Below, in pieces: positions 35,648-47,326 of a stretch of 64,000 nucleotides of DNA (positions within the stretch are counted from its first letter, which is position 1; every line of letters starts with the position of its first letter). The notes under the pieces were generated by a model. The model was not told where the DNA came from, did no database searches, and saw nothing but the letters and a program-made list of their open reading frames with translations. Source of the DNA: Moraxella pluranimalium (lineage in GTDB: Bacteria > Pseudomonadota > Gammaproteobacteria > Pseudomonadales > Moraxellaceae); assembly GCF_002014825.1 (NCBI RefSeq), contig NZ_MUYU01000017.1:37152-101151 (forward strand), written 5' to 3'. The position numbers and the translations under genes were made by a program.

Positions 35648-36874
35648 ATGCTAATTAATATCGCCAAACCACAAAAATCCCCACATCCTGTGCTTAATCT
35701 CGGCTTTCGGATATTTTTTCTAAGTGCGTCCGTCTTTGCCATCATCACGATGGTGGCGTGGCATTTGTTGCTCATTGGGCAGGTGCAGTTTTTGGCGGTG
35801 CTAAACCCTATCTTTTGGCATGGGCATGAGATGCTGTTTGGCTATGGTTGTGCGGTGATTGCTGGGTTTTTATTGACAGCGGTCAAGGCATGGACGAGTG
35901 TGCCGATGCCTGTGGGCTGGCGATTGTTTGGGATTTTTGTGCCGTGGCTCATCGCACGAGTGTTGTGGCTTGGTGCGGGCATCATAGGTAGCGATGTGGG
36001 GCTTGTGATGGCTTGGCTGTGCGATGTGCTGTTTTGGGTGCTGACGACTTTTGTGGTGACTCGTGCGGTGTGGCTGGCTCGTCAAAAGCGCCAAGCAGGT
36101 ATCGTAGCCAAGCTTGTGCTACTGCTACTGTGTCAGCTTGGCTTTGGTGTTGGCATGATGAGTAATGAGCAGGCGTGGATGAGCGTGTCGCTGTATGTTG
36201 CTCTGTTTCTCATCGTCGGCGTGGTGCTGACGATTGGGCGTCGGGTGTTGCCGTTTTTTATCGAAAAAGGCGTGATGGTCGGCCGTGATGGCAAGCCTAC
36301 AGGCGAGCAGGTGGCACTGCCTAATGCGCTTTGGCGAGATAGAATTAGCCTAATCAGCTTTATCGGTGTGGCGATTGGTACTTTGTTATCGCAGCCTGTA
36401 CTTTTGACGGTGAGTGCGCTTGTGTGTGCAGGGGTCAATGCGTGGCGATTGATTGGCTGGTATCATCAGGGTATTTGGCAAAAGCCGCTCTTGTGGTCGC
36501 TGTATCTGTCGTTTTGGGGCTTGGTGGTGTCACTACTGCTACTTGCATGGCTACCATGGACAGCATACAGTCTAAGCCTTGCTGTGCATTCGCTGGCGCT
36601 GACTGCCATCGGTATGACGACGGTGGCGATGATGGCTCGGGTAAGTCTTGGACATACTGGGCGTAATATCCATGCACCGCCCAAGCTGACTGCGCTGATG
36701 TTTGGGCTGATGATACTGTGCGTACTGGTGCGTGTGTTTTTGCCGATGATGGTGGATGATTATTTACAAGTGCTCAGCTACTCGCAGCTACTGTGGGTGA
36801 TGTGCTTTGTGCTGTTTGTGATTGGCTTTGGGCGGATGCTTATGCAGCCGAGAATAGATGGCATCGCAGGGTGA
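35648..36874 (+). CDS. NnrS family haem/copper membrane protein
   Basis: A 408-residue protein with 12 or so helices. NLGFRIFFLSASVFAIITM, LNPIFWHGHEMLFGYGCAVIAGFLLTAVKAW (with conserved His residues) and MMARVSLGHTGRN are the NnrS hallmarks. NnrS relieves nitric-oxide stress in related bacteria and is tied to denitrification or NO tolerance. No NO reductase gene lies in the window. Start at ATG 35648 follows AAGGTTAAGCC. Confidence 0.9.
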   Translation: MLINIAKPQKSPHPVLNLGFRIFFLSASVFAIITMVAWHLLLIGQVQFLAVLNPIFWHGHEMLFGYGCAVIAGFLLTAVKAWTSVPMPVGWRLFGIFVPWLIARVLWLGAGIIGSDVGLVMAWLCDVLFWVLTTFVVTRAVWLARQKRQAGIVAKLVLLLLCQLGFGVGMMSNEQAWMSVSLYVALFLIVGVVLTIGRRVLPFFIEKGVMVGRDGKPTGEQVALPNALWRDRISLISFIGVAIGTLLSQPVLLTVSALVCAGVNAWRLIGWYHQGIWQKPLLWSLYLSFWGLVVSLLLLAWLPWTAYSLSLAVHSLALTAIGMTTVAMMARVSLGHTGRNIHAPPKLTALMFGLMILCVLVRVFLPMMVDDYLQVLSYSQLLWVMCFVLFVIGFGRMLMQPRIDGIAG

Positions 36875-36882
36875 TGGGTTAA

Positions 36883-36916
36883 ACAACAAGCCATTTTGTA
36901 GAAAATGGCTTGTTGT
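36883..36916. repeat. Perfect 15-bp hairpin between nnrS and TRIC gene
   Basis: ACAACAAGCCATTTT and AAAATGGCTTGTTGT with loop GTAG, between convergent genes. It likely terminates both, though no U-run follows on either strand. Confidence 0.65.
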
Positions 36917-36936
36917 GGCGATTAAAAATAAACCCG

Positions 36937-37569
36937 TTACCGTCTCAACTGTATCGATGGCAAATGCCAATCAAACTTCACCGCCAGCATCCGTATGCCA
37001 AAGATGGTCATTAGCGCCACCGTCTCACGCACCCAGTCAGCGACACCAAAGTGCAGCAGTATCAGATATAGCACCGAGCCTGCGATACTTGCTGAGATGT
37101 AGATTTCTTTTTGGAGCACTAGGGGGATTTCGTTACAAATCATATCACGCATGATACCCCCTGCGATGCTCGTCATCACCGCCATCAAGATGGCGATAAT
37201 CGGATGCGCATCAAAGGATAATGCCACCGTCAGCCCAATCACGCTAAACGCCGCAAGACCAATCGCATCAAATAGCTTGAGTATCCCATCAATCCGCTGA
37301 TGACGATGAAAGAACATCTGCCCTAGGATGGATGTTAGCGTAATCACTACGACATAGCTTAAATCCGTCATCCAAAACAGCGGATGGCGATCCAGCATCA
37401 CATCTCGGAGCGTCCCGCCACCGATGGCATTGACCATCGACACCAAGATACAGCCGAACAAATCAAATCGCTTGTACAAAGCAAGCGTCGTCCCAGCGAT
37501 GGCACAGGCGATGATGCCGACCATGTCGAGCAGATAGATCATTTGTTCAGGGCTAAACGGTAAATTCAT
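36937..37569 (-). CDS. TRIC-type cation channel / UPF0126 (YicG-like) membrane protein
   Basis: A 210-residue protein with seven helices and two internal repeats carrying the family motif (NAIGGGTLRDVML at about 50 and TSIAGGIMRDMIC at about 135). Bacterial members are related to trimeric intracellular cation channels. The start codon follows directly after the stop of the DMT gene, with no spacing, so the two form one transcription unit. Confidence 0.88.
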   Translation of the reverse strand: MNLPFSPEQMIYLLDMVGIIACAIAGTTLALYKRFDLFGCILVSMVNAIGGGTLRDVMLDRHPLFWMTDLSYVVVITLTSILGQMFFHRHQRIDGILKLFDAIGLAAFSVIGLTVALSFDAHPIIAILMAVMTSIAGGIMRDMICNEIPLVLQKEIYISASIAGSVLYLILLHFGVADWVRETVALMTIFGIRMLAVKFDWHLPSIQLRR

Positions 37570-38532
37570 CTAACTTTGTATCCGACAAAATAACACAATC
37601 CCAACGCTCACCATTACAATGCCAATCCAGCTCATCACTGACGGCATCGGCGTACCAAGCAGTAGCACACCACCAATCAATGAGAAAATCACTTCGGTGG
37701 CTTGAGTGGCATCCACTCCTGCGATTTGACCGCTATTGCTTGCCTTAGAGCGGGCGAATAAAAACAGCGATGTGGCGATGACACCGGCAAATAAGGCGAC
37801 CAACAGCGAATTGAACGCCTGCGACACGCCAAGCATCGGTGGCTGGGCAATGAGTCCAAGCACGAGCCAAAACGGTAGCGAGCCCACCGATAATAGCCAT
37901 ACTTTATGCAAAGGGCTAGCCATTAGCTCGCTGGTCAAATGCGGTACTTTGGATAACAAAGGATGCGTTGATGGTGGACGAGTGGCATACCAAACCAGTT
38001 GATTGCCAATCGGGAAACAAAATCCCGCCACTAAGCAAGGCAATGCACCAAGCAGTAGCAAAGTCGTCAGCGAACCTGTCGTACCGCCATGTAAACCTTC
38101 ACCGATATTGGTCAGCACCACCCCAGCAAAGATCAGCACGCTGGTGGCGATCACTTTTTTATTGATCGTCTCGCCAAAGAGTGCAAGCACGATCAGGCTT
38201 GCCACTGTCGTAAACTGAAAAGTCGCTGCGATCACCCAACCAGGTGCATGATCCGCACCAAAGCATAGCGGTGCATAAAATAACCCAAAGCCAATACCGC
38301 CTGCGATGCACCAAAATTTATAATGCTCGCCAAATAAACGGCACAGGCCGACAAGCGTACCCACACCACTTTTGATGGCAATCATCACGGACAGCAGTAG
38401 CCACATAAACACATAGCGCATGGATGCCGACCAGAACCAATGACCACCTTGGCTTGCCATCAGCTCATTGAGCACAAAAGTCGCACTAAAAAATGCCCCT
38501 GCGACCACACCGATTAGGATAAGCTTTAGCAT
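37570..38532 (-). CDS. EmrE-superfamily multidrug efflux/DMT transporter
   Basis: A 320-residue protein with 10 helices. The N-terminus LIGVVAGAFFSATFVLNELMASQGGHWFWSASMRYVFM and the repeat at QATEVIFSLIGGVLLLGTPMPS are typical of the multidrug-resistance efflux family (PF13536-type) within the drug/metabolite transporter superfamily. Substrate is unknown. Its stop abuts the start of the TRIC gene. Confidence 0.75.
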   Translation of the reverse strand: MLKLILIGVVAGAFFSATFVLNELMASQGGHWFWSASMRYVFMWLLLSVMIAIKSGVGTLVGLCRLFGEHYKFWCIAGGIGFGLFYAPLCFGADHAPGWVIAATFQFTTVASLIVLALFGETINKKVIATSVLIFAGVVLTNIGEGLHGGTTGSLTTLLLLGALPCLVAGFCFPIGNQLVWYATRPPSTHPLLSKVPHLTSELMASPLHKVWLLSVGSLPFWLVLGLIAQPPMLGVSQAFNSLLVALFAGVIATSLFLFARSKASNSGQIAGVDATQATEVIFSLIGGVLLLGTPMPSVMSWIGIVMVSVGIVLFCRIQS

Positions 38533-38553
38533 TACGACATCCTTGTTTGCTGA

Positions 38554-39276
38554 TTATTTACCTTTGGCGTCTGCCCAGATGATTTTGTGTAACTGAAGCC
38601 CAAAACGCACCGGCAAGCCATCAGCCAGTATCCATTCGGCTAGTTGTGTTGCCATATTTGGCACTTCGCCCTTGTGAGCGGTGTGGACATCAAACATTGG
38701 CGAGAACCATACCGTACCGACTTTTTTGTCAAGCTCATAAGCGTGTAGCTGTGCCACCGCCCAGTCATAGTCCGCACGGTCGGCGATGACGATTTTGAGT
38801 TGGTCGTGATGAGTGAGATAATCCAAATTCTTCCACAGATTTTTATTCATCTCACCGGATGAAGGTGTCTTTAGATCCATCACTTTTGAGACGGCAGTAG
38901 GGACATCCTTGACAGATAATGCTCCTGCGGTCTCAAGCGAGATTTCATAACCCAAGCTTAATAATCTATCCATCAAAGCGATGGCATTGGGCTGTGCCAG
39001 AGGCTCACCACCAGTCACGCAGACTCGCTTGCACGGATATTGACTGATATGATCAATAATCTCATCTAAGCTAAAACGCTCACCGCCTGTAAATGAATAA
39101 GTGGTATCACAATAAGTACAGCGGAGCGGACAGCCTGTCAGTCGGATAAAAATCGTCGGCAATCCTGAGGCCAATGCTTCACCTTGTAGCGAATAAAAAA
39201 TCTCGGTGAGCTTTAGCCCTGCTTGTGGGTCAGTGGTGGGGATTTTGGTGTTGCGAAGTGGGTCGGTGATGGTCAT
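38554..39276 (-). CDS. queE: 7-carboxy-7-deazaguanine synthase QueE
   Basis: A 240-residue radical-SAM enzyme of the queuosine pathway, converting 6-carboxytetrahydropterin to CDG. The 4Fe-4S Cys are Cys49, Cys53 and Cys56 (GCPLRCTYCDTTY); also EIFYSLQGEA upstream and VCVTGGEPLAQ. The C-terminal RFGLQLHKIIWADAKGK is family-typical. No queC, queD or queF is adjacent. The start at 39276 could be shortened by some codons. Confidence 0.95.
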   Translation of the reverse strand: MTITDPLRNTKIPTTDPQAGLKLTEIFYSLQGEALASGLPTIFIRLTGCPLRCTYCDTTYSFTGGERFSLDEIIDHISQYPCKRVCVTGGEPLAQPNAIALMDRLLSLGYEISLETAGALSVKDVPTAVSKVMDLKTPSSGEMNKNLWKNLDYLTHHDQLKIVIADRADYDWAVAQLHAYELDKKVGTVWFSPMFDVHTAHKGEVPNMATQLAEWILADGLPVRFGLQLHKIIWADAKGK

Positions 39277-39588
39277 TGTACTGGTGTGTCAATTAAATTG
39301 GCTATTGTAACGAAATTGCCATAAAATTTCTATAAAATCATCTGTGTCAATCGCTAAAAAGCGTAAGTAAATATGGCAAGCGTGTGATGATTGTTAAAAT
39401 CCGCCTTGTTACAAAAAAGTTTGGCAATTTGGCAAAAAAAGCTTTTATTTTTTAAAAAAAGGCGTATCATGCGCTTGTTTGTTTTTGTGATAGAAAACAA
39501 GCATACACTCAAGTCATAGACTTGGTCATTTTCACCCATAAGTCATAGGAAAAGATAACCACGACTTAAACTTTGTTAAGGCTGTTTT
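39277..39588. other. Divergent region between queE and dat
   Basis: 312 bases with no supported gene. On the plus strand a candidate -10 TATCAT (39465-39470) is followed at once by a hairpin GCTTGTTT / AAACAAGC (39473-39502) at the start of the dat leader. On the minus strand TACAAT (39304-39309) may serve queE. Confidence 0.35.
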
Positions 39589-40950
39589 ATGAATGCAACA
39601 CCTGTAAAACCAATCACTGATGCGACCAATGAATACTACCTAACTCGCCAAAATGAGATGGAGTCTAATGTTCGCAGTTACCCACGCAAGCTGCCATTGG
39701 CAATCGCCAAAGCGCAAGGTTGCTGGATCACCGATGTCGAGGGCAATGAGTACCTTGACTGCTTAGCTGGCGCAGGCACACTTGCTCTTGGGCATAACCA
39801 TCCTGCCACGATTAACGCCATCAAAGATGTATTGGAAAGCGGGTTGCCATTGCACACCCTTGACATCACAACGCCGATCAAAGATGCGTTTACCGAAAAG
39901 TTGTTGTCATTTTTCCCACAAGACTTCGTTCTGCAATTTTGTGGCCCAACAGGTGCCGACGGCACAGAGGCTGCGATTAAGCTTGCCAAGACTTATACAG
40001 GTCGTGACAATGTCATCGCCTTTAGCGGCGGCTATCATGGCATGACGCATGGCTCGCTTGCCATGACAGGCAACCTATCTGCCAAAGAAAAAGTTGGCAA
40101 TCTGATGGCAGGCGTGCAGTTCATGCCATATCCGCACGAATACCGTTGCCCACTGGGTCTAGGTGGTGAAGCGGGTGTCGATGCCTTGACTTATTATTTT
40201 GAGAATTTCATCGAAGATGTCGAAAGCGGTGTGGTCAAGCCTGCTGCGGTCATCCTAGAGGCCATCCAGGGTGAGGGCGGTGTCGTCCCAGCACCTGCCA
40301 AATGGCTACAAAAAATCCGTGAAGTCACTGCCCGTCATGACATCGTACTTATCCTAGATGAAGTACAAGCAGGCTTTGCTCGCTCTGGCAAGATGTTCGC
40401 CTTTGAACACGCAGGCATCACCCCTGATGTGGTGGTGATGAGTAAGGCTGTTGGCGGTGGTTTGCCACTGTGCGTACTTGCAATCAATAAGAAATTTGAC
40501 GCATGGGCACCAGCGGGTCATACAGGTACATTCCGTGGCAATCAGCTGGCGATGGCAGCAGGCTACAATGTCTTAGAAGAAATCACCAAAAATAATCTTG
40601 CCGAAAACTCGCGCATCCAAGGCGAGTTTTTGCGTAGCGAATTAAAGAAAATCGCCGAAGAATATCCATGCATCGGTCATGTGCGTGGTCGTGGTCTGAT
40701 GACAGGTATCGAAATTGTCGATGAGCGTAAAGCTGCTGACCACATGGGTTCATACCCTGCAGATGCCGAGCTTGCCGCTGCCATCCAAAAAGCCTGCTTT
40801 GATAATAAGCTGCTACTTGAGCGTGGTGGTCGTGGTGGTACGGTAGTGCGCTTACTTTGCCCAATCACCATCACTGCTGATGAGTGCAGCGAGGTTATCG
40901 CACGCTTCAAAAAAGCCGTCGGTGAAGCACTACAAGCAGTGCGTGGCTAA
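39589..40950 (+). CDS. dat: Diaminobutyrate--2-oxoglutarate aminotransferase
   Basis: A 453-residue PLP class III aminotransferase. PLP Lys286 lies in [14 protein letters not shown]; also [35 protein letters not shown] and [20 protein letters not shown]. With the next gene it makes 1,3-diaminopropane: aspartate semialdehyde to 2,4-diaminobutyrate, then decarboxylation. This pair is characteristic of Acinetobacter and relatives. A terminator sits between dat and ddc. Confidence 0.93.
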   Translation: MNATPVKPITDATNEYYLTRQNEMESNVRSYPRKLPLAIAKAQGCWITDVEGNEYLDCLAGAGTLALGHNHPATINAIKDVLESGLPLHTLDITTPIKDAFTEKLLSFFPQDFVLQFCGPTGADGTEAAIKLAKTYTGRDNVIAFSGGYHGMTHGSLAMTGNLSAKEKVGNLMAGVQFMPYPHEYRCPLGLGGEAGVDALTYYFENFIEDVESGVVKPAAVILEAIQGEGGVVPAPAKWLQKIREVTARHDIVLILDEVQAGFARSGKMFAFEHAGITPDVVVMSKAVGGGLPLCVLAINKKFDAWAPAGHTGTFRGNQLAMAAGYNVLEEITKNNLAENSRIQGEFLRSELKKIAEEYPCIGHVRGRGLMTGIEIVDERKAADHMGSYPADAELAAAIQKACFDNKLLLERGGRGGTVVRLLCPITITADECSEVIARFKKAVGEALQAVRG

Positions 40951-40966
40951 TCAGCTTTCATCAATG

Positions 40967-41008
40967 AAAAAAGCAGTGTCATTTGCTATCAAATGGCAAC
41001 TGCTTTTT
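40967..41008 (+). terminator. Terminator-like hairpin between dat and ddc
   Basis: AAAAGCAGT / ACTGCTTTTT outer stem with an inner GTCATTTG / CAAATGGC stem. It would limit read-through into ddc, which therefore may also have its own promoter. Confidence 0.75.
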
Positions 41009-41098
41009 GTGCATTTAACTGATAGTTAATTAATCATTAGTTCATTGACCATAAATTGCAATTAATTGAATTGTAGAAATTTTATAAACAGGTGAATT

Positions 41099-42643
41099 AT
41101 GCCAACTTTTGACCAACATAAACAAGCCCTACTGTGCAACGATGCCCAATCGATCGCCGATTATGAATCAGCGATGGCGCAGGCAACCCAAGCCGTCGCC
41201 AACTGGCTAAAAAATGACAAAATGTACACCGGCGGTAGTATCAAACAGCTGCGTTCAGAAATCGCCTTTGAGCCGACCAAAGAAGGCTTAGGTGTGCACG
41301 CATCGCTTGAGCGACTGGTTGAGCTGTTTTTGAATAAAAGCCTAAAGGTGCATCATCCACATTCATTGGCACATCTGCACTGCCCGACGATGGTGACAAG
41401 CCAAATCGCTGAAGTGCTGATTAACGCCACCAACCAATCGATGGACTCGTGGGACCAAAGCCCTGCAGGCTCATTGATGGAAGTACAGCTCATCGACTGG
41501 TTACGCCAAAAAGTCGGCTATGGTAGCGGTCAGGCGGGTGTCTTTACATCAGGTGGTACGCAGTCGAATTTGATGGGTGTACTACTGGCTCGTGATTGGT
41601 GTATCGCCAAAAACTATCAAAATGCTGATGGTCAGCCGTGGTCAGTACAGCGTGATGGTATCCCTGCGGACGCCATGCAAAAGGTCAAGGTGATTTGCTC
41701 TGAAAATGCTCATTTTAGCGTCCAAAAAAACATGGCGATGATGGGCATGGGCTTTCAGTCGGTGGTGACTGTCCCTGTCAATGACAATGCCCAAATCGAC
41801 ATCGCAGCCCTTGAGCAAACCATGCAAGCACTACAAGATGACGGCAAAATCGTCGCCTGTGTGGTGGCGACAGCAGGCACGACCGATGCAGGGGCGATTG
41901 ATGATTTAAAGGCGGTGCGTGCATTGACTGATAAATTCGGTGCGTGGATGCACATTGATGCAGCATGGGGCGGGGCGTTATTGCTGTCCAATGACTACCG
42001 TGATATGCTTGATGGTATTGAGCTGTCGGATTCGGTAACTTTGGATTTTCATAAGCACTTTTTCCAAAGCATCTCATGCGGTGCGTTCCTACTAAAAGAT
42101 GAGCAAAATTACCGCTTTATGCACTATGAAGCAGAATATCTGAACTCTGCTTATGACGAAGAGCATGGCGTGCCAAATTTGGTGTCAAAGTCGCTACAGA
42201 CCACACGCCGTTTTGATGCGTTAAAGCTGTGGATGACTATTGAAGCATTGGGCGAAGAATTGTACGGCTCAATGATTGACCATGGGGTGAAGCTGACTCG
42301 TCAAGTGGCGGATTATATCAAGGCGACCGATGGGCTTGAGCTATTGGTTGAGCCGCAGTTTGCATCGGTGCTGTTCCGTGTCGTGCCAGCGGGGTATCCT
42401 GCCGAGTTTATCGACAGTCTGAACCAAAATGTCGCTGATGAGCTGTTTGCCCGTGGTGAAGCCAATATCGGCGTAACTCGGGTGATTGATGCTTGCCAAG
42501 ATGTGCAGTCGCTGAAGATGACCACACTTAGCCCTGTGGCGACGCTTGAAAATGTCCAAGCGCTACTTGCCCAAGTGCTCGCTGAGGCTGAACGCATCAA
42601 AGACGACATCGCAAGCGGTAACTACACACCGCCGATTGACTGA
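41099..42643 (+). CDS. ddc: L-2,4-diaminobutyrate decarboxylase
   Basis: A 514-residue PLP group II decarboxylase forming 1,3-diaminopropane from the dat product. PLP Lys319 lies in [21 protein letters not shown]; also [50 protein letters not shown] and [13 protein letters not shown]. Length is normal. It follows dat by 148 bases. Confidence 0.95.
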   Translation: MPTFDQHKQALLCNDAQSIADYESAMAQATQAVANWLKNDKMYTGGSIKQLRSEIAFEPTKEGLGVHASLERLVELFLNKSLKVHHPHSLAHLHCPTMVTSQIAEVLINATNQSMDSWDQSPAGSLMEVQLIDWLRQKVGYGSGQAGVFTSGGTQSNLMGVLLARDWCIAKNYQNADGQPWSVQRDGIPADAMQKVKVICSENAHFSVQKNMAMMGMGFQSVVTVPVNDNAQIDIAALEQTMQALQDDGKIVACVVATAGTTDAGAIDDLKAVRALTDKFGAWMHIDAAWGGALLLSNDYRDMLDGIELSDSVTLDFHKHFFQSISCGAFLLKDEQNYRFMHYEAEYLNSAYDEEHGVPNLVSKSLQTTRRFDALKLWMTIEALGEELYGSMIDHGVKLTRQVADYIKATDGLELLVEPQFASVLFRVVPAGYPAEFIDSLNQNVADELFARGEANIGVTRVIDACQDVQSLKMTTLSPVATLENVQALLAQVLAEAERIKDDIASGNYTPPID

Positions 42644-42665
42644 TTTTGTTGGTTTAAATCACTGC

Positions 42666-42700
42666 AAACCGCCTTTTGTGATAAAAGGCGGTTTTGTTTT
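42666..42700 (+). terminator. Terminator of ddc
   Basis: AAACCGCCTTTT / AAAAGGCGGTTT, a perfect 12-bp stem with T-rich tail. Confidence 0.85.
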
Positions 42701-42756
42701 GATAGAGATTTAATCTTTGTGATAAACTTGCCAATTATCAAAAAGACTTGCCCAAA

Positions 42757-42784
42757 AAAATCCCCGCCAAACGGCAGGGATTTT
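42757..42784 (-). terminator. Terminator of the nqr operon
   Basis: AAAATCCC-GCC / GGC-GGGATTTT hairpin with one mismatch, followed by a U-run on the minus strand, 15 bases after nqrF. Confidence 0.8.
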
Positions 42785-42798
42785 GGGTTTTTTGGTGA

Positions 42799-44034
42799 TT
42801 AGCCACCGAAATCATCCAGTAGGATGTTTTCATCTTCAACGCCCAGTGATTTGAGCATTGAGATAACCGCAGCGTTCATCACCGGAGGTCCACACATATA
42901 GAACTCACAGTCTTCAGGTGCTGGATGGTCTTTTAGATAGTTTTCATACAGCACATTGTGAATGAAGCCAATGTAGCCTTCCCAGTTGTCTTCTGGTTGT
43001 GGGTCAGATAGAGCGACGTGCCATTCAAAGTTGTCAAACTCTGCTGCCAATCCGTCATAATCTTCGACATAGAACATTTCACGCTTTGAGCGAGCGCCAT
43101 ACCAAAAGCTGATTTTGCGTTTTGATTTTAGGCGTTTTAGTTGGTCAAAGATGTGCGAACGCATCGGCGCCATACCTGCACCACCACCGATGAATACCAT
43201 CTCGGCATCGGTATCTTTGGCAAAGAATTCACCATAAGGGCCTGATACGGTGATTTTATCACCCGGTTTTAGGCTAAAGACATACGATGACATCTTGCCC
43301 GGTGGGATACCTTCAGGGCCGCGTGGCGGTGGACTTGCGATACGGATGTTGAACTTGATGATGCCTTTTTCTTCTGGGTAGTTTGCCATCGAATAGGCAC
43401 GAATCACAGGCTCATCGACCGTTGAGGTATAACGCCATAGATTGAAATTATCCCAATCTTCGTGATATTCAGGGGCGATGTCGAAGTCCTTGTAATGCAC
43501 GGTGTGCGGTGGGGCTTCTAGCTGTACATAGCCACCGGCACGGAATGGGACGACTTCACCTTCAGGAATCTTCAATGTCAGCTCTTTAATAAAGGTTGCC
43601 ACGTTATCATTTGAGATAACAGTACATTCCCATTTTTTGACATCAAAAAATTCTGGGTCAATCTCAATTTGCATATCTTGCTTAACAGCAACCTGACACG
43701 CCAGACGCATACCGTCACGGATTTCGCCTTGGGTAAAGTGGCTCTCTTCGGTTGGCAAAATATCGCCACCGCCTGAGATGACTTTACAGCGACACTGACC
43801 GCATGAGCCACCGCCACCACAGGCAGATGATAGGAAAATACCTTCGCCTGCTAGGGTTTGTAGTAGCTTGCCGCCTGCTTCGACGCTGATGTTATTATCA
43901 GGGTTTTCGTTAATATTGATATTAACCTTGCCAGTATTGACAAGCTTGGCACGAGCCATCAGGATGACGACGACCAATGCCATGATGATGGCGATAAACA
44001 TACCGACACCACCAAACAAAATACCAAAATCCAT
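42799..44034 (-). CDS. nqrF: Na+-translocating NADH:quinone reductase subunit F
   Basis: A 411-residue entry subunit that oxidises NADH. N-terminal helix 3-27; 2Fe-2S domain with Cys72, Cys78, Cys81 and Cys113 ([13 protein letters not shown]); FAD domain with [11 protein letters not shown]; and NADH domain with [12 protein letters not shown] and [17 protein letters not shown] 44034 is preferred over 44064 by an AAGGAG site at correct spacing. Last gene of the six-gene nqr operon. Confidence 0.97.
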   Translation of the reverse strand: MDFGILFGGVGMFIAIIMALVVVILMARAKLVNTGKVNININENPDNNISVEAGGKLLQTLAGEGIFLSSACGGGGSCGQCRCKVISGGGDILPTEESHFTQGEIRDGMRLACQVAVKQDMQIEIDPEFFDVKKWECTVISNDNVATFIKELTLKIPEGEVVPFRAGGYVQLEAPPHTVHYKDFDIAPEYHEDWDNFNLWRYTSTVDEPVIRAYSMANYPEEKGIIKFNIRIASPPPRGPEGIPPGKMSSYVFSLKPGDKITVSGPYGEFFAKDTDAEMVFIGGGAGMAPMRSHIFDQLKRLKSKRKISFWYGARSKREMFYVEDYDGLAAEFDNFEWHVALSDPQPEDNWEGYIGFIHNVLYENYLKDHPAPEDCEFYMCGPPVMNAAVISMLKSLGVEDENILLDDFGG

Positions 44035-44044
44035 CTTGCTCTCC

Positions 44045-44650
44045 TTATAGTGACATACCGCCAAAGGACATAAAGCCTAGAGCCATCAGTCCTGCGGTAA
44101 TAAAGGTGATGCCAATGCCACGCAAAGGAGCTGGCACATCAGAGTATTTTAGCTTTTCACGAATACCTGCCATTGCTGTGATTGCAAGCGCCCAACCTAA
44201 GCCTGAGCTAAAGCCATAGACCGCAGATTCGGCGAAGTTATAATCACGCTCAACCATGAACAGTACGCCACCCATGATGGCACAGTTTACGGTGATTAGC
44301 GGTAGGAAAATACCCAAAGCATTGTACAGTGCTGGCATGAACTTATCCAAGAACATCTCAAGAATCTGTACCACAGCAGCAATCAGTGCGATATAGCTCA
44401 AGAAACCTAGAAATGACAAGTCAAGCGTGGGGAAACCTGCCCACGCCAATGCGCCGTCTTTGAGTAGATATTGATAAAGCAAGTTGTTCAAAGGTACGGT
44501 GATTGCCATCACAAATGTTACAGCAATGCCCAGACCCAGTGCGGTAGAGACCTTTTTTGATACCGCAATAAAGGTACACATACCAAAGAAGTAGGCAAGC
44601 GCCATGTTTTGGATAAAGACGGACGTAATAAATAGGTTAATGTATTCCAT
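44045..44650 (-). CDS. nqrE: Na+-NQR subunit E
   Basis: A 201-residue membrane subunit with six helices ([30 protein letters not shown] at the N-terminus), related to RnfA. In the Na+-NQR complex NqrD and NqrE share an intramembrane iron site. Overlaps the nqrD stop by one base (44650). Confidence 0.96.
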   Translation of the reverse strand: MEYINLFITSVFIQNMALAYFFGMCTFIAVSKKVSTALGLGIAVTFVMAITVPLNNLLYQYLLKDGALAWAGFPTLDLSFLGFLSYIALIAAVVQILEMFLDKFMPALYNALGIFLPLITVNCAIMGGVLFMVERDYNFAESAVYGFSSGLGWALAITAMAGIREKLKYSDVPAPLRGIGITFITAGLMALGFMSFGGMSL

Positions 44651-45306
44651 TAGTGTCCCCCTTTAGAGTTTGGCTTGATAACAAAATCCGCAGGCTCTTG
44701 TAGGTGCTTGTTTTTTAGACGCAATAAAGCGATGAACAAAGCAATCACAAAGAACGCTGACGGTGGTAGTAGTAGCAAGCCGTTTGGCACATACCAGCCG
44801 CCATCCGTGACTTTTTGTAGGATTTGGATGTCAAACAATGACCCATTACCAAAAAATTCACGAATCACCGCAACCAAAAACAGCATCAATGAATAGCCTA
44901 GACCATTACCAAAACCGTCCAAGAAACTTGGGATTGGTGGGTTGCTCATGGCAAATGCTTCAGCACGACCCATAACGATACAGTTGGTGATAATCAGACC
45001 GATAAAGACTGACAACGCCTTACTGGTGTCATAGACGACGGCTTTTAGGATTTGGTCAACCACGATAACCAGCGATGCGATGATGACCATCTGAATGATA
45101 ATACGGATTGATGACGGAATTTTGTTGCGAATCAATGAGATAAAGAAGCTAGAAAATGCCGTAACCAATGTCAAAGCGATGCCCATGACCAATGCGTTTT
45201 TGATGCTGATGGTGACTGCAAGCGCAGAACAAATACCAAGCACCTGAACGGCAATCGGGTTGTTTTGGATGATTGGGCTAATCAGAAGTTTTTTGTTTTC
45301 CGCCAT
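44650..45306 (-). CDS. nqrD: Na+-NQR subunit D
   Basis: A 218-residue membrane subunit with six helices ([39 protein letters not shown]), related to RnfE. ATG 45306, just one base from the nqrC stop, is preferred over the frame start at 45324. Confidence 0.96.
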   Translation of the reverse strand: MAENKKLLISPIIQNNPIAVQVLGICSALAVTISIKNALVMGIALTLVTAFSSFFISLIRNKIPSSIRIIIQMVIIASLVIVVDQILKAVVYDTSKALSVFIGLIITNCIVMGRAEAFAMSNPPIPSFLDGFGNGLGYSLMLFLVAVIREFFGNGSLFDIQILQKVTDGGWYVPNGLLLLPPSAFFVIALFIALLRLKNKHLQEPADFVIKPNSKGGH

Positions 45307-45307
45307 T

Positions 45308-46111
45308 TTATTGCTCCTTAGCACTTCTTAGATTATCTAAAAATGGCTTATAAGCTCTATCACTTAGCCAGAACTGTACCATGTGATTGACACCGCTACT
45401 GGTGATGGTTGCACCGGTGATGCCATCGACATAGTTTGGATTTGGCTTAGGCGAACCTGACTTGACCACGCCTGTGGTGATGTTGCCTTGTTCGTCATAG
45501 GCTTGTTTGTCCGTCCAAGTAGCACGCCATTTCGGGGTCTCAATCAGTGCACCTAGACCCGGAGTTTCTTTGTGCTGATAAAAACTGATACCTTCGATGG
45601 TGTTCAAATCGCTTTTTAGGGTCAAAAAGCCATAGATTTGTCCCCATAGACCGTTACCATTGATTGGCAGGACGATATTTTTTAGCTGACCGCCTTCATC
45701 TTTGATCAGATATACTTTCAAAAACTGTGGCAATGCACCGATTTGTGCAGGGTCATCAGAGCCTAGATCAATATTGGTCTTTGGATCTTTGCTGGCTTTG
45801 GTTGCATCATAAGCGCCGACATCGCTGATGCCTGCCGCTGATAATTGCTCATCAGTGGCGAATTGACCAGTTTTGGTATCGACAAGCTTAATCTCAACAT
45901 TTTCAAACAGCTTTTGAGCATCTGCATTGGTATTTTTGGCAGGATCAAACATATTGGCTGCCATCAAGATGTTTTTGTTGCGGTCAATCTCAATATTAGC
46001 TGTTTGCTTAGGCTTCAAGCTAATCGCCGCAGCTGACACCATCACCGAACACACTAAGCACAAAATGAGTGCGGTCGCCATGGTGCTGATATTACTATTT
46101 TTGGCTGACAT
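45308..46111 (-). CDS. nqrC: Na+-NQR subunit C
   Basis: A 267-residue subunit with one N-terminal helix and a periplasmic FMN domain. FMN is attached covalently through the Thr of the motif TGAT in [17 protein letters not shown] (about residue 233). Its first 17 bases overlap the end of nqrB. Confidence 0.96.
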   Translation of the reverse strand: MSAKNSNISTMATALILCLVCSVMVSAAAISLKPKQTANIEIDRNKNILMAANMFDPAKNTNADAQKLFENVEIKLVDTKTGQFATDEQLSAAGISDVGAYDATKASKDPKTNIDLGSDDPAQIGALPQFLKVYLIKDEGGQLKNIVLPINGNGLWGQIYGFLTLKSDLNTIEGISFYQHKETPGLGALIETPKWRATWTDKQAYDEQGNITTGVVKSGSPKPNPNYVDGITGATITSSGVNHMVQFWLSDRAYKPFLDNLRSAKEQ

Positions 46112-47324
46112 TGCTTAATCTCCGTGCAGTTTGGCGTTTGATGTTGGCTTGAGTGACGAAGTAGTCAAATAGTGGTGCGAATAAGTTAGCAAACAAGATG
46201 GCAAGCATGATGCCTTCTGGGAATGCAGGGTTCACCACACGGATAACCACAGTCATAAAGCCGATAAGTAAACCGTAGCACCAACGACCTGTATTGGTAT
46301 GTGCTGCTGACACAGGGTCAGTTGCCATGAATACCGCACCAAACATAAAGCCACCGATGACTAGGTGCCAATGAGCAGGCAGGCTCATCATTGGGTTTTC
46401 GCCGCCGATTAGGTTGAAGATGAATGCAGTCACCACCAGACCCACCACAGAGCCTGCAATCACACGCCATGATGCGATACGAGTCCACAATAGACCAATC
46501 ATACCAATCAAGATGGCAAGGGTAGAGACTTCACCGATAGAGCCTTGCATATTACCAAGGAAAGCATCCATCCAAGTGATGGTGTTGCCATAGGCATCGA
46601 CGAATTTATCAGGGGTTACGCCTAGTGCTGCCAAGCCAAGTGGGGTTGCGCCACTAAAGCCATCGACCGCTGTCCAAATCGCATCACCTGACATATAGGC
46701 AGGATAAGCAAAGTATAGGAACGCACGACCAGCTAGGGCAGGGTTTAGGAAGTTTTTACCTGTACCGCCAAACACTTCTTTGGCAACGACAACACCAAAG
46801 CTGATGCCTAGTGCCACTTGCCATAGCGGAATATCTGGTGGTAGTGATAGGGCAAATAGCACCGAAGTCACAAAGAAACCTTCGTTCACTTCATGGCCAC
46901 GCACGACCGCAAAGATGATTTCCCATAGGATACCAACAGCAAAGGTCACGGCATAAATTGGCAAAAATTGCATCGCACCATAAAGGAAGCACGCCCAAAG
47001 GCTATTTGGGTCGTAGCCTGCCATATCGGTGATGATGGTACGCCAGCCGTCAGGGGTGATGCCCAGTTGTTGGATGGCGGTAAGGGCTTGAAAGCCGACA
47101 TTGTACATACCCCAGAACATCACAGGGAAAGTACATAGCCAAACGGTAATCATGATACGCTTCAGGTCCACACCATCACGCACATGAGAAGCGCTATAAG
47201 TCTGAGATGACGGCTGACGGAAAAAGGTGTCAAACATCTCAAACACAGCATAATATTTCTCGTACTTACCACCTTTGGCAAATGATGGCTCCATACGGTC
47301 AAAGATATTGTGAATGAACTTCAT
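46095..47324 (-). CDS. nqrB: Na+-NQR subunit B
   Basis: A 409-residue membrane subunit with ten helices, related to RnfD. FMN is attached to the Thr of SGAT in [14 protein letters not shown] (about 230), and riboflavin is bound in the complex. ATG 47324 follows nqrA by two bases. Its end overlaps nqrC by 17 bases. Confidence 0.96.
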   Translation of the reverse strand: MKFIHNIFDRMEPSFAKGGKYEKYYAVFEMFDTFFRQPSSQTYSASHVRDGVDLKRIMITVWLCTFPVMFWGMYNVGFQALTAIQQLGITPDGWRTIITDMAGYDPNSLWACFLYGAMQFLPIYAVTFAVGILWEIIFAVVRGHEVNEGFFVTSVLFALSLPPDIPLWQVALGISFGVVVAKEVFGGTGKNFLNPALAGRAFLYFAYPAYMSGDAIWTAVDGFSGATPLGLAALGVTPDKFVDAYGNTITWMDAFLGNMQGSIGEVSTLAILIGMIGLLWTRIASWRVIAGSVVGLVVTAFIFNLIGGENPMMSLPAHWHLVIGGFMFGAVFMATDPVSAAHTNTGRWCYGLLIGFMTVVIRVVNPAFPEGIMLAILFANLFAPLFDYFVTQANIKRQTARRLSNVSQK

Positions 47325-47326
47325 GG